A DNA stretch of 64,000 nt, taken from assembly GCF_935822925.1 (NCBI RefSeq), contig NZ_CAKXZS010000030.1, positions 121,553 through 185,552 on the forward strand, in the 5' to 3' direction. Of this stretch, positions 51,881 through 60,979 are shown in pieces. The notes below the pieces were generated by a model. The model saw only the letters and a program-made list of their open reading frames with translations. It was not told where the DNA came from and did no database searches. The translations under genes were made by a program, and so were the position numbers. The DNA is from Mesorhizobium ventifaucium. GTDB lineage: Bacteria; Pseudomonadota; Alphaproteobacteria; Rhizobiales; Rhizobiaceae. Each line of letters opens with the position of its first letter. Positions within the stretch are counted from its first letter, which is position 1.

Positions 51881-52665
51881 TGATCCTTCTTCCAGTCGTC
51901 GGAATTGACCCAGTAGTCGAGGTTCTTCTGCAGGCGGCCGTCGAGGCTGACCTGGTCGAGGAACAGGTTCATCCAGGTCAGCAGGTCCTGCTCGTCATAG
52001 CGCGTCGCGAAGGCCAGCGGCTCCTTCGACAGCATGTCCGGCATGATGGTGAAGCTGCCGGGCGGGTAGGCGGTCGACTGGCCTTTGACCGCCGAGACGT
52101 CGTTGACGCCGCAATCGGCCTGGCCGTTGTTGACGGCGTCAAGCAGCAGCGGGCCGCCGCCCTTGTAGCTCTTGATGTCGGCGTCGGGGAAGGCCTTCTT
52201 GGCCTCCTTCTCGCCGGTGGCGCCGAGCAGCACGGCGATCTTGGTGCCCTTGGCCTTGCAATCCTCGGTGGATTTGAACTTGCCGTCGGCCTTGGTGAAG
52301 ACGGTGCTGCCGGTGTACATGTAAGGCTTGGTGAAGGCGACCTTCATCGCCCGCGCCAGCGTCGGCGTCATGTCGGCGACCAGAAGATCGGCCTTGCCCG
52401 ACAGCAGGGCCGGGATCAGGCCGTCCCAATCGAAATCCAAAAAGGTGATCTTCACGCCCATTTCCTTGGCCATCAGTTCGGCAAGCTCGACCGAACTGCC
52501 GGTGCGCTCGCCGGCAGCACCGACCAGCGAGAAGGGCGGTCCCTGCGTCTGCACGGCAACGCGTAACTCGCCGCGCTTGGTGATCTCATCGAGCGTCCCG
52601 GCACTGGCCGCGGCAGTAAGGCCGGCGAGCGCAAGGCCTGCGATGAAAAGCTTGGCAATATTCAT
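51877..52665 (-). CDS. Amino-acid-binding periplasmic protein of the ABC transporter
   Basis: The 262 aa product starts at the ATG at 52665 after an ideal AAGGAGG. A signal peptide (MNIAKLFIAGLALAGLTAAA, cleaved after ASA) precedes a family-3 binding fold: GELRVAVQTQGPPFSLVGA, GVKITFLDFDWDGLIPALLS, GKADLLVADMTPTLARAMKV and VNNGQADCGVNDVSAVKGQS. It captures a polar or basic amino acid for import. It is downstream of the saccharopine-dehydrogenase-like gene on the same strand. Confidence 0.9.
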   Translation of the reverse strand: MNIAKLFIAGLALAGLTAAASAGTLDEITKRGELRVAVQTQGPPFSLVGAAGERTGSSVELAELMAKEMGVKITFLDFDWDGLIPALLSGKADLLVADMTPTLARAMKVAFTKPYMYTGSTVFTKADGKFKSTEDCKAKGTKIAVLLGATGEKEAKKAFPDADIKSYKGGGPLLLDAVNNGQADCGVNDVSAVKGQSTAYPPGSFTIMPDMLSKEPLAFATRYDEQDLLTWMNLFLDQVSLDGRLQKNLDYWVNSDDWKKDH

Positions 52666-52711
52666 TAGGCATTCCTCCTTGTTGTCGTTTGTTATTTTCA
52701 CTTTGTTGTCC

Positions 52712-52732
52712 CACCCCTTGGGGGTGCTTTTT
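52712..52732 (+). terminator. Small hairpin with T-run on the plus strand
   Basis: The stem CACCCC / GGGGTG with loop TTG is followed by CTTTTT. It would stop plus-strand (antisense) transcription in the gap between the binding-protein and dehydrogenase genes; no plus-strand gene precedes it. Confidence 0.4.
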
Positions 52733-52774
52733 GAGCGGCAGCGCCGTTGCCGGCGGCCACCGTTCGAAAATCTT

Positions 52775-53938
52775 TCAGTCCCAGTCGATCGTTTCGGATA
52801 CCCGTAGACCGCGCCGGGCCAGCTCATCGAGAAAGCGGCCGTCGGGCACATGCAACAGCGGGTTGAGCAGGCCGGGCTCGGTAATTTCGCCCCGCGCCAG
52901 CATCTGCGCCACGATGCTGGCGGGATAGCCGACGCCGAGGCTCATGCCGAACAGGCCGGAGGCCAGATCGCGTTCGATGACCAGGTCCGAGGTCACCGTC
53001 TTGCGGCGGCCATCCTGGGTGCCGGTAAAGACATTGCGCATCACGCAAAGGTCCTTTTCGTCGGCGCCATACTGCAGTTGCGGCCCGAGCAGCCGGCCGA
53101 GAAATTCACGTGGGCTGGCGCCAACGCCGGACACCTTATCCTCGGAAAGGAAGCCAAGCTCCTTCAGCGGCGCCCAGAACGCCGACCAACCCGGCCAGCG
53201 CAACGAATAGCGGCCGGAGCGCTGCAGCCCCTTGGCGGCGGCAAGCATGCAGGCATAATGCGGCGCGTCGCCATTGGGGAAGGCTTCCAGCCTGCCGAGC
53301 CCGGCGATCTCGATCTGATGGATAAAGCGATTTTCATGTTGCTGGCCGGCCGGCACATCGACCCGCTTGCCGTTCTCGACCAGCACGCTGTCGCGGTTCT
53401 GGCTCATCAGAACCATGTCAAAATTCCAGCTCACCTTGTAGCATAGCGGCTTGGCCATCGCCTTCGGCTCGGGGATACCGCCGCAATAGGAATCAATCGC
53501 CGTGATGGCGTCGAACTGACGGGCGGCGCGCGCGTAGAGCACAAGGTCGATGCCGGGGTCGAGCCCGCATTCGGTCATGATCGAAACGCCGGCCGCTTCC
53601 GCCGCCGGGGCAAGGTCGGCGATCGTCTTGCCGTAATTGGTGGTGACCAGCGGCGTGCGCGTCGCGATCGCGGCCTGCACGGCCTCGCGCATCAGCGGCT
53701 GCGGCAACAGGTCGATGGCGGCGTCGACACCCGCCAGCACGTTCGCCAACACAGGGGCGATCGCGCCTTCGGGCACGACGAAATGCACGCGGGCAAGGTC
53801 GGTCAGGCCGCCAAGCCGGGCTGCACCATTCGGCGCAGTATCGACGCAGACGACTTCTTCGACATCGGCGCTGGCGACGAGATCGGCGATCGCCGCCCGG
53901 CCTTGCAGGCCGAGGCCGCCGAGAACCGCGATCTTCAT
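52775..53938 (-). CDS. Saccharopine dehydrogenase-like NAD(P)-binding oxidoreductase
   Basis: The 387 aa product starts at the ATG at 53938 after AAAGGAAA and overlaps the Lrp stop by ATGA. It has an N-terminal Rossmann motif (MKIAVLGGLGLQGRAAIADL), VVCVDTAPNGA, and the saccharopine-dehydrogenase hallmark TECGLDPGIDLVLYARAAR. Such enzymes split or form saccharopine-type secondary amines between lysine (or another amine) and a 2-oxoacid. Placement between an Lrp regulator and an amino-acid importer suggests catabolism of lysine or an opine-like compound. Confidence 0.88.
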   Translation of the reverse strand: MKIAVLGGLGLQGRAAIADLVASADVEEVVCVDTAPNGAARLGGLTDLARVHFVVPEGAIAPVLANVLAGVDAAIDLLPQPLMREAVQAAIATRTPLVTTNYGKTIADLAPAAEAAGVSIMTECGLDPGIDLVLYARAARQFDAITAIDSYCGGIPEPKAMAKPLCYKVSWNFDMVLMSQNRDSVLVENGKRVDVPAGQQHENRFIHQIEIAGLGRLEAFPNGDAPHYACMLAAAKGLQRSGRYSLRWPGWSAFWAPLKELGFLSEDKVSGVGASPREFLGRLLGPQLQYGADEKDLCVMRNVFTGTQDGRRKTVTSDLVIERDLASGLFGMSLGVGYPASIVAQMLARGEITEPGLLNPLLHVPDGRFLDELARRGLRVSETIDWD

Positions 53939-54480
53939 GGTATTTCCTTTCGCCCAGTTTCGTCGCGCCCAGTTTCGTCGCGCCCGTCGCGCTTGGTCTC
54001 GTCCGACCAGCAGCCTTCCGGCAGGCTGACCCATTTGTTGCAGGAGGCCATGACGACGAACGTCTCGCTGCGCACGACTTCGCCCGGCTCGCCGGCGCCG
54101 GGGATCAGTTCGCTGGTGACGCGATAGAGATCGGCGACATCGCCGGCCACCGTCACGTCGACGATGATGTCGAAGCGTCCGGTGACGACGGAGGCCGAGT
54201 TCACGAAAGGCAGTTCGGCGATGCGCTGCGCCAGTTCCCGAGCCCGGCCTCGGCCCTGCGCATTGATGCCGACGATCGCCGAGATCAATTCTGGGCGCTC
54301 GGTCAGGTTGAGCAGCCCGACGATCTTGAGCAGGTTGCGGTCAAGCAGGTTGCGCAGCCGCATGCGCACCGTCGGGACGGAGACGGCCATCTTCTCGGCG
54401 AGCCGATTGACGCCAAGCTGCGCATCCTGCGACAGCAGCTTGACAAGTCGCCGGTCTGTCTGATCGAGATGTTCCCGCAA
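53935..54480 (-). CDS. Lrp/AsnC-family regulator of the amino-acid operon
   Basis: The 181 aa product begins at a probable TTG codon (54480). The helix-turn-helix (LDQTDRRLVKLLSQDAQLGV, AEKMAVSVPTVRMRLRNLL) precedes a RAM domain (ISAIVGINAQGRGRARELA, VTGRFDIIVDVTVAGDVADL). The C-terminus has an odd charged tail with DETKRDGRDETGRDETGRKE, produced by two exact 15-bp tandem repeats at 53951-53980, which overlaps the next start codon. It probably controls the downstream dehydrogenase and transporter in response to their amino-acid substrate. Confidence 0.88.
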   Translation of the reverse strand: MREHLDQTDRRLVKLLSQDAQLGVNRLAEKMAVSVPTVRMRLRNLLDRNLLKIVGLLNLTERPELISAIVGINAQGRGRARELAQRIAELPFVNSASVVTGRFDIIVDVTVAGDVADLYRVTSELIPGAGEPGEVVRSETFVVMASCNKWVSLPEGCWSDETKRDGRDETGRDETGRKEIP

Positions 54481-54648
54481 ACACTCAGGCTTTCATAAAT
54501 GAAAAGAATTTATCGACTTTTCTTTCTGATATGAAAACAGCTTAGGGTGTATCTTTTTAAATCGCAAGAGCGTTCGGCCGCTGTCAACAAGGCCGCATCC
54601 CGGAAGACGGGGGGCTTTGCCAGCCGCAGCCGACCGAGGGCATGCCGA

Positions 54649-55572
54649 CTAACGCGACTTCTCGATCCCCGGAATGCCGCCGATCCGCTCGGCGAGAAAA
54701 TCGACCAGCAGCCGGACCCTGGCAATGCCGGCGCGCTCCGGGACGATCAGCATGCTCAGCGGAATGGGAGGCGGGGCGTAGTCGGGCAGGATCACTTCCA
54801 GCCGGCCGGCGGCGAGGAGATCGTCGACAAGCCAGTGATGGGCAGGTGCGATGCCGCGACCGGCGACGAGAGCTTCGCGTGCGGCAAGCCCATGGTCGAC
54901 CCGAAATCGGCCGCCAAAGGACACCGCATGGCGTTCGCCGCCCGGCCCCTGCAGGGCGAGCGTGTCGCTTCCCGCTATATTCGACATCCGGATGCCTTCA
55001 TGGCCAGGCAAATCCTGCGGGGCAGCCGGCCTGCCCCGCGCCGCCAGATAGGCTGGCGCCGCCACCAGCAGACGCCGGGACTGGCCGAGCGCCCGCAGCT
55101 TCATCGAGCTGTCGGTGAGCGGACCGAGGCGAAGCGCGATGTCGACGCCCTCCCGCACAAGGTCGATGCGCTCGTCGGTGAGGCTGAGATCGACCCCGAT
55201 GTCGGGGTAGCGGTCCTGAAACGCGAAGATCAGCCGGCCGACATGCAAGACCCCGAGCGCTGCCGTGCAGGATATCCGGATCGTGCCGGCCGAAGCCCCG
55301 CGCGTGCCCCGTGCCTCGTCGCCGGCCTGCTCAACGAGGCGCAGGATCTGGACGGCGTTGGCATAGTAACGGCTGCCTTCATCGGTCATCGTGACACGCC
55401 GGGTGGTCCTGCTGAGCAAGGGCACGCCGACGGCGTCTTCGAGCTCGCGCAGATGCCGTGTGACCGTCGACTGCCCAACTCCGAGCTCGCGCGCCACCGC
55501 CGAGAGGCTGCCGCGCTCGGCGACGCGGACGAAGCTGCGCATGCGCTCGAGTGTGACGTCCGATCTATCCAT
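54649..55572 (-). CDS. LysR-family transcription regulator
   Basis: The 307 aa product has the LysR winged helix (ERMRSFVRVAERGSLSAVAR, LGVGQSTVTRHLRELED) and a substrate-binding domain (GTIRISCTAALGVLHVGRLI, DERIDLVREGVDIALRLGPL). It is divergent from a quinone reductase gene 91 bp away, the usual arrangement for a regulator controlling its neighbour and itself. The group resembles regulators of stress or quinone-reductase genes. Confidence 0.92.
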   Translation of the reverse strand: MDRSDVTLERMRSFVRVAERGSLSAVARELGVGQSTVTRHLRELEDAVGVPLLSRTTRRVTMTDEGSRYYANAVQILRLVEQAGDEARGTRGASAGTIRISCTAALGVLHVGRLIFAFQDRYPDIGVDLSLTDERIDLVREGVDIALRLGPLTDSSMKLRALGQSRRLLVAAPAYLAARGRPAAPQDLPGHEGIRMSNIAGSDTLALQGPGGERHAVSFGGRFRVDHGLAAREALVAGRGIAPAHHWLVDDLLAAGRLEVILPDYAPPPIPLSMLIVPERAGIARVRLLVDFLAERIGGIPGIEKSR

Positions 55573-55663
55573 TATTCGGCATGATCATATGCATTTCTCA
55601 GGTATAGCGGATCAGCCCGGGGCTGGCTACCTTTAGCGCCATCATCCTTCTTCGGAGTTGACC

Positions 55664-56494
55664 ATGAAAGTCCTGCTTGTTTTTGCTCATCCTGAACCGC
55701 GTTCGCTCAACGGCGCACTGCGTGACGTCGCCATCAGGGAACTCGAGGCCCAGGGCCACGAGGTGCGGGTGACTGACCTATATGCCGATGGCTGGAAAGC
55801 CGAGGTGGACCGTGCCGACTTTCCGGCGTGGCCGCCCGAAGCACGCTTCCTGCCGGCTGGGGCATCCAAAAAAGCTTTTGCGACCAATACGCTAACCGAA
55901 GATGTTAAAGCAGAGATCGACAAGCTGCTGTGGGCAGACACGCTGATCCTCCAGTTTCCGCTGTGGTGGTACGCCATGCCGGCGATCCTCAAGGGCTGGG
56001 TCGACCGGGTGTACGCCTACGGCTTCGCCTATGGTGTCGGCGAGCATAGCGACAAGCGGTGGGGCGACCGCTTTGGCGAAGGAACGCTCGCCGGCAAGCG
56101 CGCGATGCTGATCGTGACCGCCGGCGGCTGGGAGGAGCACTATTCCGCCCGCGGCGTCAACGGCCCGATCGACGACCTGCTGTTCCCGATCAATCACGGG
56201 ATCCTTTATTATCCGGGCTACGACGTGCTTCCGCCGTTCGTCGTCTACAGAGTGGATCGTTTCGGCGAGGCCGATTTCGAGCCTGTCGCTGAGCGCCTGC
56301 GCGAAAGGATGCGGACGCTCGAGACAATCTGGCCAATTCCCTACCGGCAGCAGAATGGCGGTGACTACCACATCCCGGGCATGCAGCTCCGCCCCGAACT
56401 GGGCGATCCGGGCGCAACGGGCTTCGCGCTTCACGAGGATCGCGCAACCGCGAAATCGGCGACGCCGCGCTCGACTTTGCGGGACGTGGCCTGA
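55664..56494 (+). CDS. NAD(P)H quinone reductase / flavodoxin-like fold protein
   Basis: The 276 aa product starts at the ATG at 55664 after GGAG. It has the FMN/FAD-binding start KVLLVFAHPEPRSLNGALRD and VTDLYADGWKAEVDRADF. ADTLILQFPLWWYAMPAILK and GWVDRVYAYGFAYG are the classic NQO1/MdaB/KefF pattern, and TAGGWEEHYSARGVNG is the FAD-contact loop. It performs two-electron reduction of quinones or electrophiles in the cytoplasm. Expression is probably controlled by the divergent LysR protein. Confidence 0.92.
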   Translation: MKVLLVFAHPEPRSLNGALRDVAIRELEAQGHEVRVTDLYADGWKAEVDRADFPAWPPEARFLPAGASKKAFATNTLTEDVKAEIDKLLWADTLILQFPLWWYAMPAILKGWVDRVYAYGFAYGVGEHSDKRWGDRFGEGTLAGKRAMLIVTAGGWEEHYSARGVNGPIDDLLFPINHGILYYPGYDVLPPFVVYRVDRFGEADFEPVAERLRERMRTLETIWPIPYRQQNGGDYHIPGMQLRPELGDPGATGFALHEDRATAKSATPRSTLRDVA

Positions 56495-56543
56495 CGCAGC
56501 ATCCCGAGAAGATCGGGCAAGGCGCCCGAAGCCTACGGGATGA

Positions 56544-57269
56544 TCAGCGACCGGCCCGGAAAATCGCGACGGCAGCAGCCGTCAACGCGGCGTTACCTGA
56601 TGCCGTAGTGCCGTCCGGAAGCTGCCTGCCGTCTTCCAGCCCGACGCGCGTCGACCAGTTGCGCTCCGCCGCCTTGCGCACGAACGGCCAGACAGTCGCG
56701 TTCTCTCCATGAAGGAGAATGGCACGCCGCATCCCGGCGCGTTCGAGCACGGCCTCGATGCCATCTGAGACAGCAAAAGCCTCGTCCAGCGCCTGCTCGG
56801 AAATCTCGATCAGGATACGCAGGACCTGGCTGCCATGGTCGAGGCGGACCAGGCGCTCTGCGTCAGCGACCGAAGCGAGACCGGCCTCGATGCCGATGCC
56901 GCGCTGCCGCAGTCTCTGCATGATCTCGGGCGCGGCCTTCTCGCTCAGATTGACCGACGCATAGTCGGGCAATTCGCTCCAGCCGGCGATCGCGGCAAGT
57001 GTGCGCTCGTCATCATTCTCGATCCAGGCGCCGGTCGACACGCCGATCAGCGTTCCCGGGCAGGCGCGGCGCAGCGCCAGCACGGTCCGGTCCATCGCCG
57101 CCGGCGCAAGGCTTTCGCGGCTGTCAGGCCCGCGTGTATGGACATGCAACTCGGCCGCACCGGCGGCCACGCAGGCGGCGCCATTACGCGCTATGGTCTC
57201 GGGATCGAGTGGCAGCTGCGGGTGGAAATCGGCGCTGCGCGCGCCATTGATGCAGGTCTGGACAATCAT
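56544..57269 (-). CDS. BKACE (DUF849) family beta-keto acid cleavage enzyme
   Basis: The 241 aa product is somewhat short for the family (about 270-310). It keeps the zinc-site motif ELHVHTRGPDSRESL with two His, and ends with the typical GLEDGRQLPDGTTASGNAAL block. BKACE enzymes condense a beta-keto acid with acetyl-CoA and cleave it to an acetoacetate-like product and a CoA ester; 3-keto-5-aminohexanoate cleavage in lysine fermentation is the founding case. The substrate here is unknown. It follows dctD in the same direction with a palindromic element between. Confidence 0.88.
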   Translation of the reverse strand: MIVQTCINGARSADFHPQLPLDPETIARNGAACVAAGAAELHVHTRGPDSRESLAPAAMDRTVLALRRACPGTLIGVSTGAWIENDDERTLAAIAGWSELPDYASVNLSEKAAPEIMQRLRQRGIGIEAGLASVADAERLVRLDHGSQVLRILIEISEQALDEAFAVSDGIEAVLERAGMRRAILLHGENATVWPFVRKAAERNWSTRVGLEDGRQLPDGTTASGNAALTAAAVAIFRAGR

Positions 57270-57383
57270 GGAGGTGCGCCCGGTTGAAGTGGACCAAGTG
57301 TAGCGCAGGATGGCGGAGACCGGAATCGGGTTCGCGCCAGGAGAGTTGCTGCGGAGGAGGGACGTTCGCAGACGTTGCGCTGC

Positions 57384-57432
57384 CCCTCATTGCCCTGCCG
57401 GGCATTTCTCCCCGTAGAACGGGGAGAAAGAG
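57384..57432. repeat. RIME-like palindromic element
   Basis: CCCCTCATTGCCCTGCCGGG is followed by TTTCTCCCCGTAGAACGGGG, a half element of the family seen at 24106 and 26449, between the BKACE gene and dctD. Confidence 0.8.
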
Positions 57433-57512
57433 GCCGGCCGCGACATCGCTCTTTCTGCAACCCGGCCGATTGTCGATATTTTCGGTGAAGGTGTCGGCCG
57501 AGGCGCCGGCCG

Positions 57513-58868
57513 TTACCTGGAAAACTCGCTGCGCACGATGCCGTGGCGCTGCAGCTTGTCATAAAAGGTCTTGCGCGGAATCCCCAGCGCTGCGATCGTG
57601 CGCCTGACGTCGCCCTCGTTGCGGCCAAGCGTCTCGCGGATGATGTCGGCCTCGTAGCGCTCCAGCCGTTCCGGCAGCTTCATGGCGGCATCCGGCTGGG
57701 CTGGGGCAGGGGATGGCGCTCCAGAATCTTCTTCCAATCCAAGCACAAACCGCTCGGCGAAATGCGCGAGCTCGCGCACATTGCCCGGCCAGTCATGCTC
57801 CCGGAGACGGCGGTGTACCGCGGCCGGCACCGCCGGCAGCGGACGCCGGAAGCGGGCGGCGGCGCGCTCGGCGAAGTAGAAGAACAGCAGGGCGACGTCG
57901 TCGCGGCGCTCGCGCAGCGGCGGAATGGAGATCGTCACCACGTTGAGCCGGTAATAAAGATCCTCGCGGAAAGCGCCGCGCTGGCGCGGATCGCCGAGAT
58001 CGACCTTGGCGGCCGCAACGACGCGCAGGTCGACGGGCCGCATCTCGTTGGTGCCGAGCGGGGTGACCTCGCGCATTTCCAGCACGCGCAGCATCTGCAC
58101 CTGTGTCGAGACCGGCATGCTTTCGATCTCGTCGAGGAACAGCGTGCCGCCGCTGGCGTGCTCGATACGGCCGATCCGCTTCTTCTGCGCCCCGGTGAAG
58201 GCGCCGGCCTCGTGGCCGAACAATTCGCTCTCGATGACCGTCTCCGGCAGCGTGCCGCAGTTCAGCGCAACGAAATTGCCCCTGGCGCGGCGACTCCAGC
58301 GATGCAAAAGGCTCGCCACCACTTCCTTGCCGGAACCGGTTTCGCCGGTCACCAGCACGTCGACATCGGTGTCGGCGATCTGGCGCAGCGTGCGGCGCAG
58401 CCTTTCCATCGCCGGCGTCTGGCCGATCAGCGGCAGCCCGTCCTGCGCCTCTCCGGCCACCTCGCGCAAGGCGCGGTTCTCCATCACCAGGCGGCGCTTT
58501 TCCGCGGCGCGGCGCACGCTCTGCACCAGCCGGTCGGCGGCGAAGGGTTTTGTGATGAAGTCGTAGGCGCCGTCCTTGATCGCCTTGACGGCAACCGCGA
58601 TGTCGCCATGCCCGGTGACGAGGATGACCGGAATGTCCGCGTCCAGCCGCAGGATGCGGTCGAAAAGCTGCAAGCCGTCAATCTGAGGCATGCGGATATC
58701 CGACACAACCACACCGGCAAAACCGGTGTCGAGCCTGGCCAGCGCCTCGGCCGCCACCGAAAAAGGCGAGACCGAGAAGCCGGCAAGCTCCAGCGTCTGC
58801 GCAGTGGCCTTGAGGAGATCGCCGTCGTCATCGACCAAGATGACCGGCGCTGCGTCGTCGTTCGTCAT
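57513..58868 (-). CDS. dctD: C4-dicarboxylate sigma-54 response regulator DctD
   Basis: The 451 aa protein has a receiver domain (residues 8-120, phospho-acceptor Asp57 in VVVSDIRMPQ). A sigma-54 AAA+ domain follows (TGETGSGKEVVA Walker A, GAFTGA loop present in HEAGAFTGAQ, GGTLFLDEIE Walker B). A Fis-type helix-turn-helix is at the end (RTIAALGIPRKTFYDKLQRH). It is activated by DctB and drives sigma-54 transcription of dctA. The gene lies 13 bp after dctB. All catalytic motifs are intact. Confidence 0.96.
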   Translation of the reverse strand: MTNDDAAPVILVDDDGDLLKATAQTLELAGFSVSPFSVAAEALARLDTGFAGVVVSDIRMPQIDGLQLFDRILRLDADIPVILVTGHGDIAVAVKAIKDGAYDFITKPFAADRLVQSVRRAAEKRRLVMENRALREVAGEAQDGLPLIGQTPAMERLRRTLRQIADTDVDVLVTGETGSGKEVVASLLHRWSRRARGNFVALNCGTLPETVIESELFGHEAGAFTGAQKKRIGRIEHASGGTLFLDEIESMPVSTQVQMLRVLEMREVTPLGTNEMRPVDLRVVAAAKVDLGDPRQRGAFREDLYYRLNVVTISIPPLRERRDDVALLFFYFAERAAARFRRPLPAVPAAVHRRLREHDWPGNVRELAHFAERFVLGLEEDSGAPSPAPAQPDAAMKLPERLERYEADIIRETLGRNEGDVRRTIAALGIPRKTFYDKLQRHGIVRSEFSR

Positions 58869-58881
58869 GCTGCCTTGGCCA

Positions 58882-60741
58882 CTATGCTGCTTTCAAGAGA
58901 TGGATGGTGAAGCGGGTGCCGTTCTCGTCGCTCGAAACCTCGATGCGTCCGCCGTAGTCGGCGACGATATCCTTCGAAATGACAAGGCCAAGACCGAGGC
59001 CTTTTTCCTTGGATGTGTTGAACGGCGTGAACAGCGATTTGAGAATCCCTGGCGGAATGCCAGGTCCGTTATCGGACACGCCGACCGTCACGCCGTCCGC
59101 GGTCTCCTCGACCGAAACCCGCACATGAGCGTCGTTGCGGCCTTCCAGCGCTTCAAGCGCGTTCTGGAAGAGGTTGATCAGCACCTGTTCGAGCCGGACC
59201 CGGTTGCCCATGACTTTGAGGCTCGGCGGCGGCAGGTCGATCGCCAGTGCGTCGAGCCGGCCGGCAAAGCGGCTTCTCAACAGCACGACGGCGCCCTCGA
59301 TGACACCGCGCAATTCGACAGGCTGGGCGGCGGTGCGGCCCTTGCGAGCAAAGGCCTTCAATTCTTCGGTGATGGTGCCGATGCGCTCGGTCAGTGCTGC
59401 GATGGCGCCGAGGTTTTCCTCGGCAGGCGCGGTCTGCTTCCTGTCGAGGAAGACGCGAGCGTTGTCGGCATAGGCGCGTATGGTGGCAACCGGCTGGTTG
59501 ATCTCATGGGCGACGCCGGCGGCGACCTGGCCGAGAATGGCGAGGCGGTTGGCCTGGACCAGATCCTGCTGCACCACCTGCAGCTTGGCCTCGGTGCTGC
59601 GGTGATCTGATATCTCGGCCTGCAGCCGGTCGCGGGCGCGGCTCAGATCCTCGGTCCGCTCGACGACGCGGCGTTCGAGTTCGGTGCGCGCTGCCTGTTC
59701 GGTGGCGATCCGCATTTGTCCCGACTGCCGGCGCCACAACAGATACGCAGCAAGGCCGAGCGACGGAACAATAACGCCGAGTGCAAGGAGCCGCATTTCA
59801 CGGGCCGCGGCGGCGATCGGCGCCTCGGCCGGAACGAGATAGTCGAGCCGCCAGGGGGTGGAAGGGACCGACGTCGAAAGCCTGAGATATTCCGCGTCGC
59901 TGCCTCCGGGCGTCACTGCGTGGACGATGGATGTGTCTGGGCTGAGCGCCTGCGAGCGGGCGATCGGCAACGGCATCAGCGGCGCGTCGCCGAACTGCTG
60001 GCTGCCCTGGATGGCGGCAAGATCAGGCCCGGCAAGCGGCGCCGTCGTCATGAAGCGCCAGGACGGCACGCTGGTGATCAGGACAACGCCACGCTCGTCG
60101 ATGACATAGGCCGGGCGGTTCGCCTCGTGCCAGTCGGCTTCGAGCTGATCGAACTCCGCTTTGACGACGACGACGCCGAGCGGTGCGGCGGCGTTACCGA
60201 CGCGCCGCGAGATGTAGAGGCCGGGACGTTTACTGACATTGCCGAGCGCGAAATATTCGGTGGTTCCGGATTGCATCGCCCCGGAAAAATAATCGCGGAA
60301 CCGGTAGTCGTTGCCGACAAAGCTGATCGGCTCGCGCCAGTTGCTGGAGGCGATCGCCAGCCCGTCGGTGCCGATGACATAGAGCACCGAGGCCTTGGTG
60401 CCGGAGACCAGCCCTTCAAGCTTGCGATTCAGCACATCGATTGCAGCAGCACTTTTCTGCGCCAGCGCGTCGCGCACCTGCTGGTCTTCCGACAAAAGCA
60501 GGGGCAGGGCGCGCGGGCTTTCCAGAACGGCGCGCAGTAGCGCGACCTTCAGATTGGCGTCGGTGCGGCCCTGCGCCGCCAGTCCCCTGAGCTCCGTGGT
60601 GCGGCCATAGAGACCGGCGCCGTAAAGTGCGGCCGTGGCCGTCGCAAGGGCGATGACCGCAAACAGCAGCCAGGCACGGCGCGCTCGCCTGCCGAGTTGC
60701 TCGGGCGTCGACGGCAAGGCAGCGGCGGGGCGTTGCAGCAT
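58882..60741 (-). CDS. dctB: C4-dicarboxylate sensor histidine kinase DctB
   Basis: The product is about 619 aa from the ATG at 60741; upstream ATGs would overlap the DctD sites. A membrane helix near residues 25-45, a periplasmic double-Cache sensor region (VIGTDGLAIASSNWREPISF, NDYRFRDYFSGAM, KRPGLYISRRVG), a second helix near 305-325 and a coiled coil (ERRVVERTEDLSRARDRLQA) precede the kinase core. The H-box is VAGVAHEINQPVATIRAYAD, then an N-box NLFQNALEALEG and G-boxes DNGPGIPPG and GLGLGLVIS. It senses external succinate, malate or fumarate and phosphorylates DctD. Confidence 0.95.
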   Translation of the reverse strand: MLQRPAAALPSTPEQLGRRARRAWLLFAVIALATATAALYGAGLYGRTTELRGLAAQGRTDANLKVALLRAVLESPRALPLLLSEDQQVRDALAQKSAAAIDVLNRKLEGLVSGTKASVLYVIGTDGLAIASSNWREPISFVGNDYRFRDYFSGAMQSGTTEYFALGNVSKRPGLYISRRVGNAAAPLGVVVVKAEFDQLEADWHEANRPAYVIDERGVVLITSVPSWRFMTTAPLAGPDLAAIQGSQQFGDAPLMPLPIARSQALSPDTSIVHAVTPGGSDAEYLRLSTSVPSTPWRLDYLVPAEAPIAAAAREMRLLALGVIVPSLGLAAYLLWRRQSGQMRIATEQAARTELERRVVERTEDLSRARDRLQAEISDHRSTEAKLQVVQQDLVQANRLAILGQVAAGVAHEINQPVATIRAYADNARVFLDRKQTAPAEENLGAIAALTERIGTITEELKAFARKGRTAAQPVELRGVIEGAVVLLRSRFAGRLDALAIDLPPPSLKVMGNRVRLEQVLINLFQNALEALEGRNDAHVRVSVEETADGVTVGVSDNGPGIPPGILKSLFTPFNTSKEKGLGLGLVISKDIVADYGGRIEVSSDENGTRFTIHLLKAA

Positions 60742-60748
60742 CGCCCAT

Positions 60749-60812
60749 TTGTGCATGATTTCGCACAAAGCACAATTCGGCCATGCGAGTTTCCGCACTT
60801 TCCGTGTGTGCG
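60749..60812. promoter_or_regulatory. Candidate DctD upstream activator sites
   Basis: A palindrome TTGTGC-N8-GCACAA lies at 60749-60768, and a second imperfect one (CCGCACTTTCCGTGTGTGCG) at about 60793-60812, roughly 65-125 bp upstream of the dctA sigma-54 promoter. Paired DctD sites of this kind are known upstream of rhizobial dctA. Confidence 0.75.
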
Positions 60813-60872
60813 ATACGAACCGTCAGTTCGAGAATCATCAATAAAATCAAAGCGAATTTCTCTGCCCGCAGT

Positions 60873-60889
60873 CTGGCACGGCAGTTGCA
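60873..60889 (+). promoter_or_regulatory. Sigma-54 promoter of dctA
   Basis: TGGCACGGCAGTTGCA matches the -24/-12 consensus (TGGCAC-N5-TTGC) exactly. Transcription should start near 60900, so the translation start must lie after that, which rules out the ATG at 60893. Confidence 0.92.
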
Positions 60890-60979
60890 AACATGAATTC
60901 AGCGGTCGCGAGGCTGCTGGGGGTCAATGCAAACGCTCCGGGAGGTCGAGCTTTCGATCGGAGCACAATGGAGGACGTC

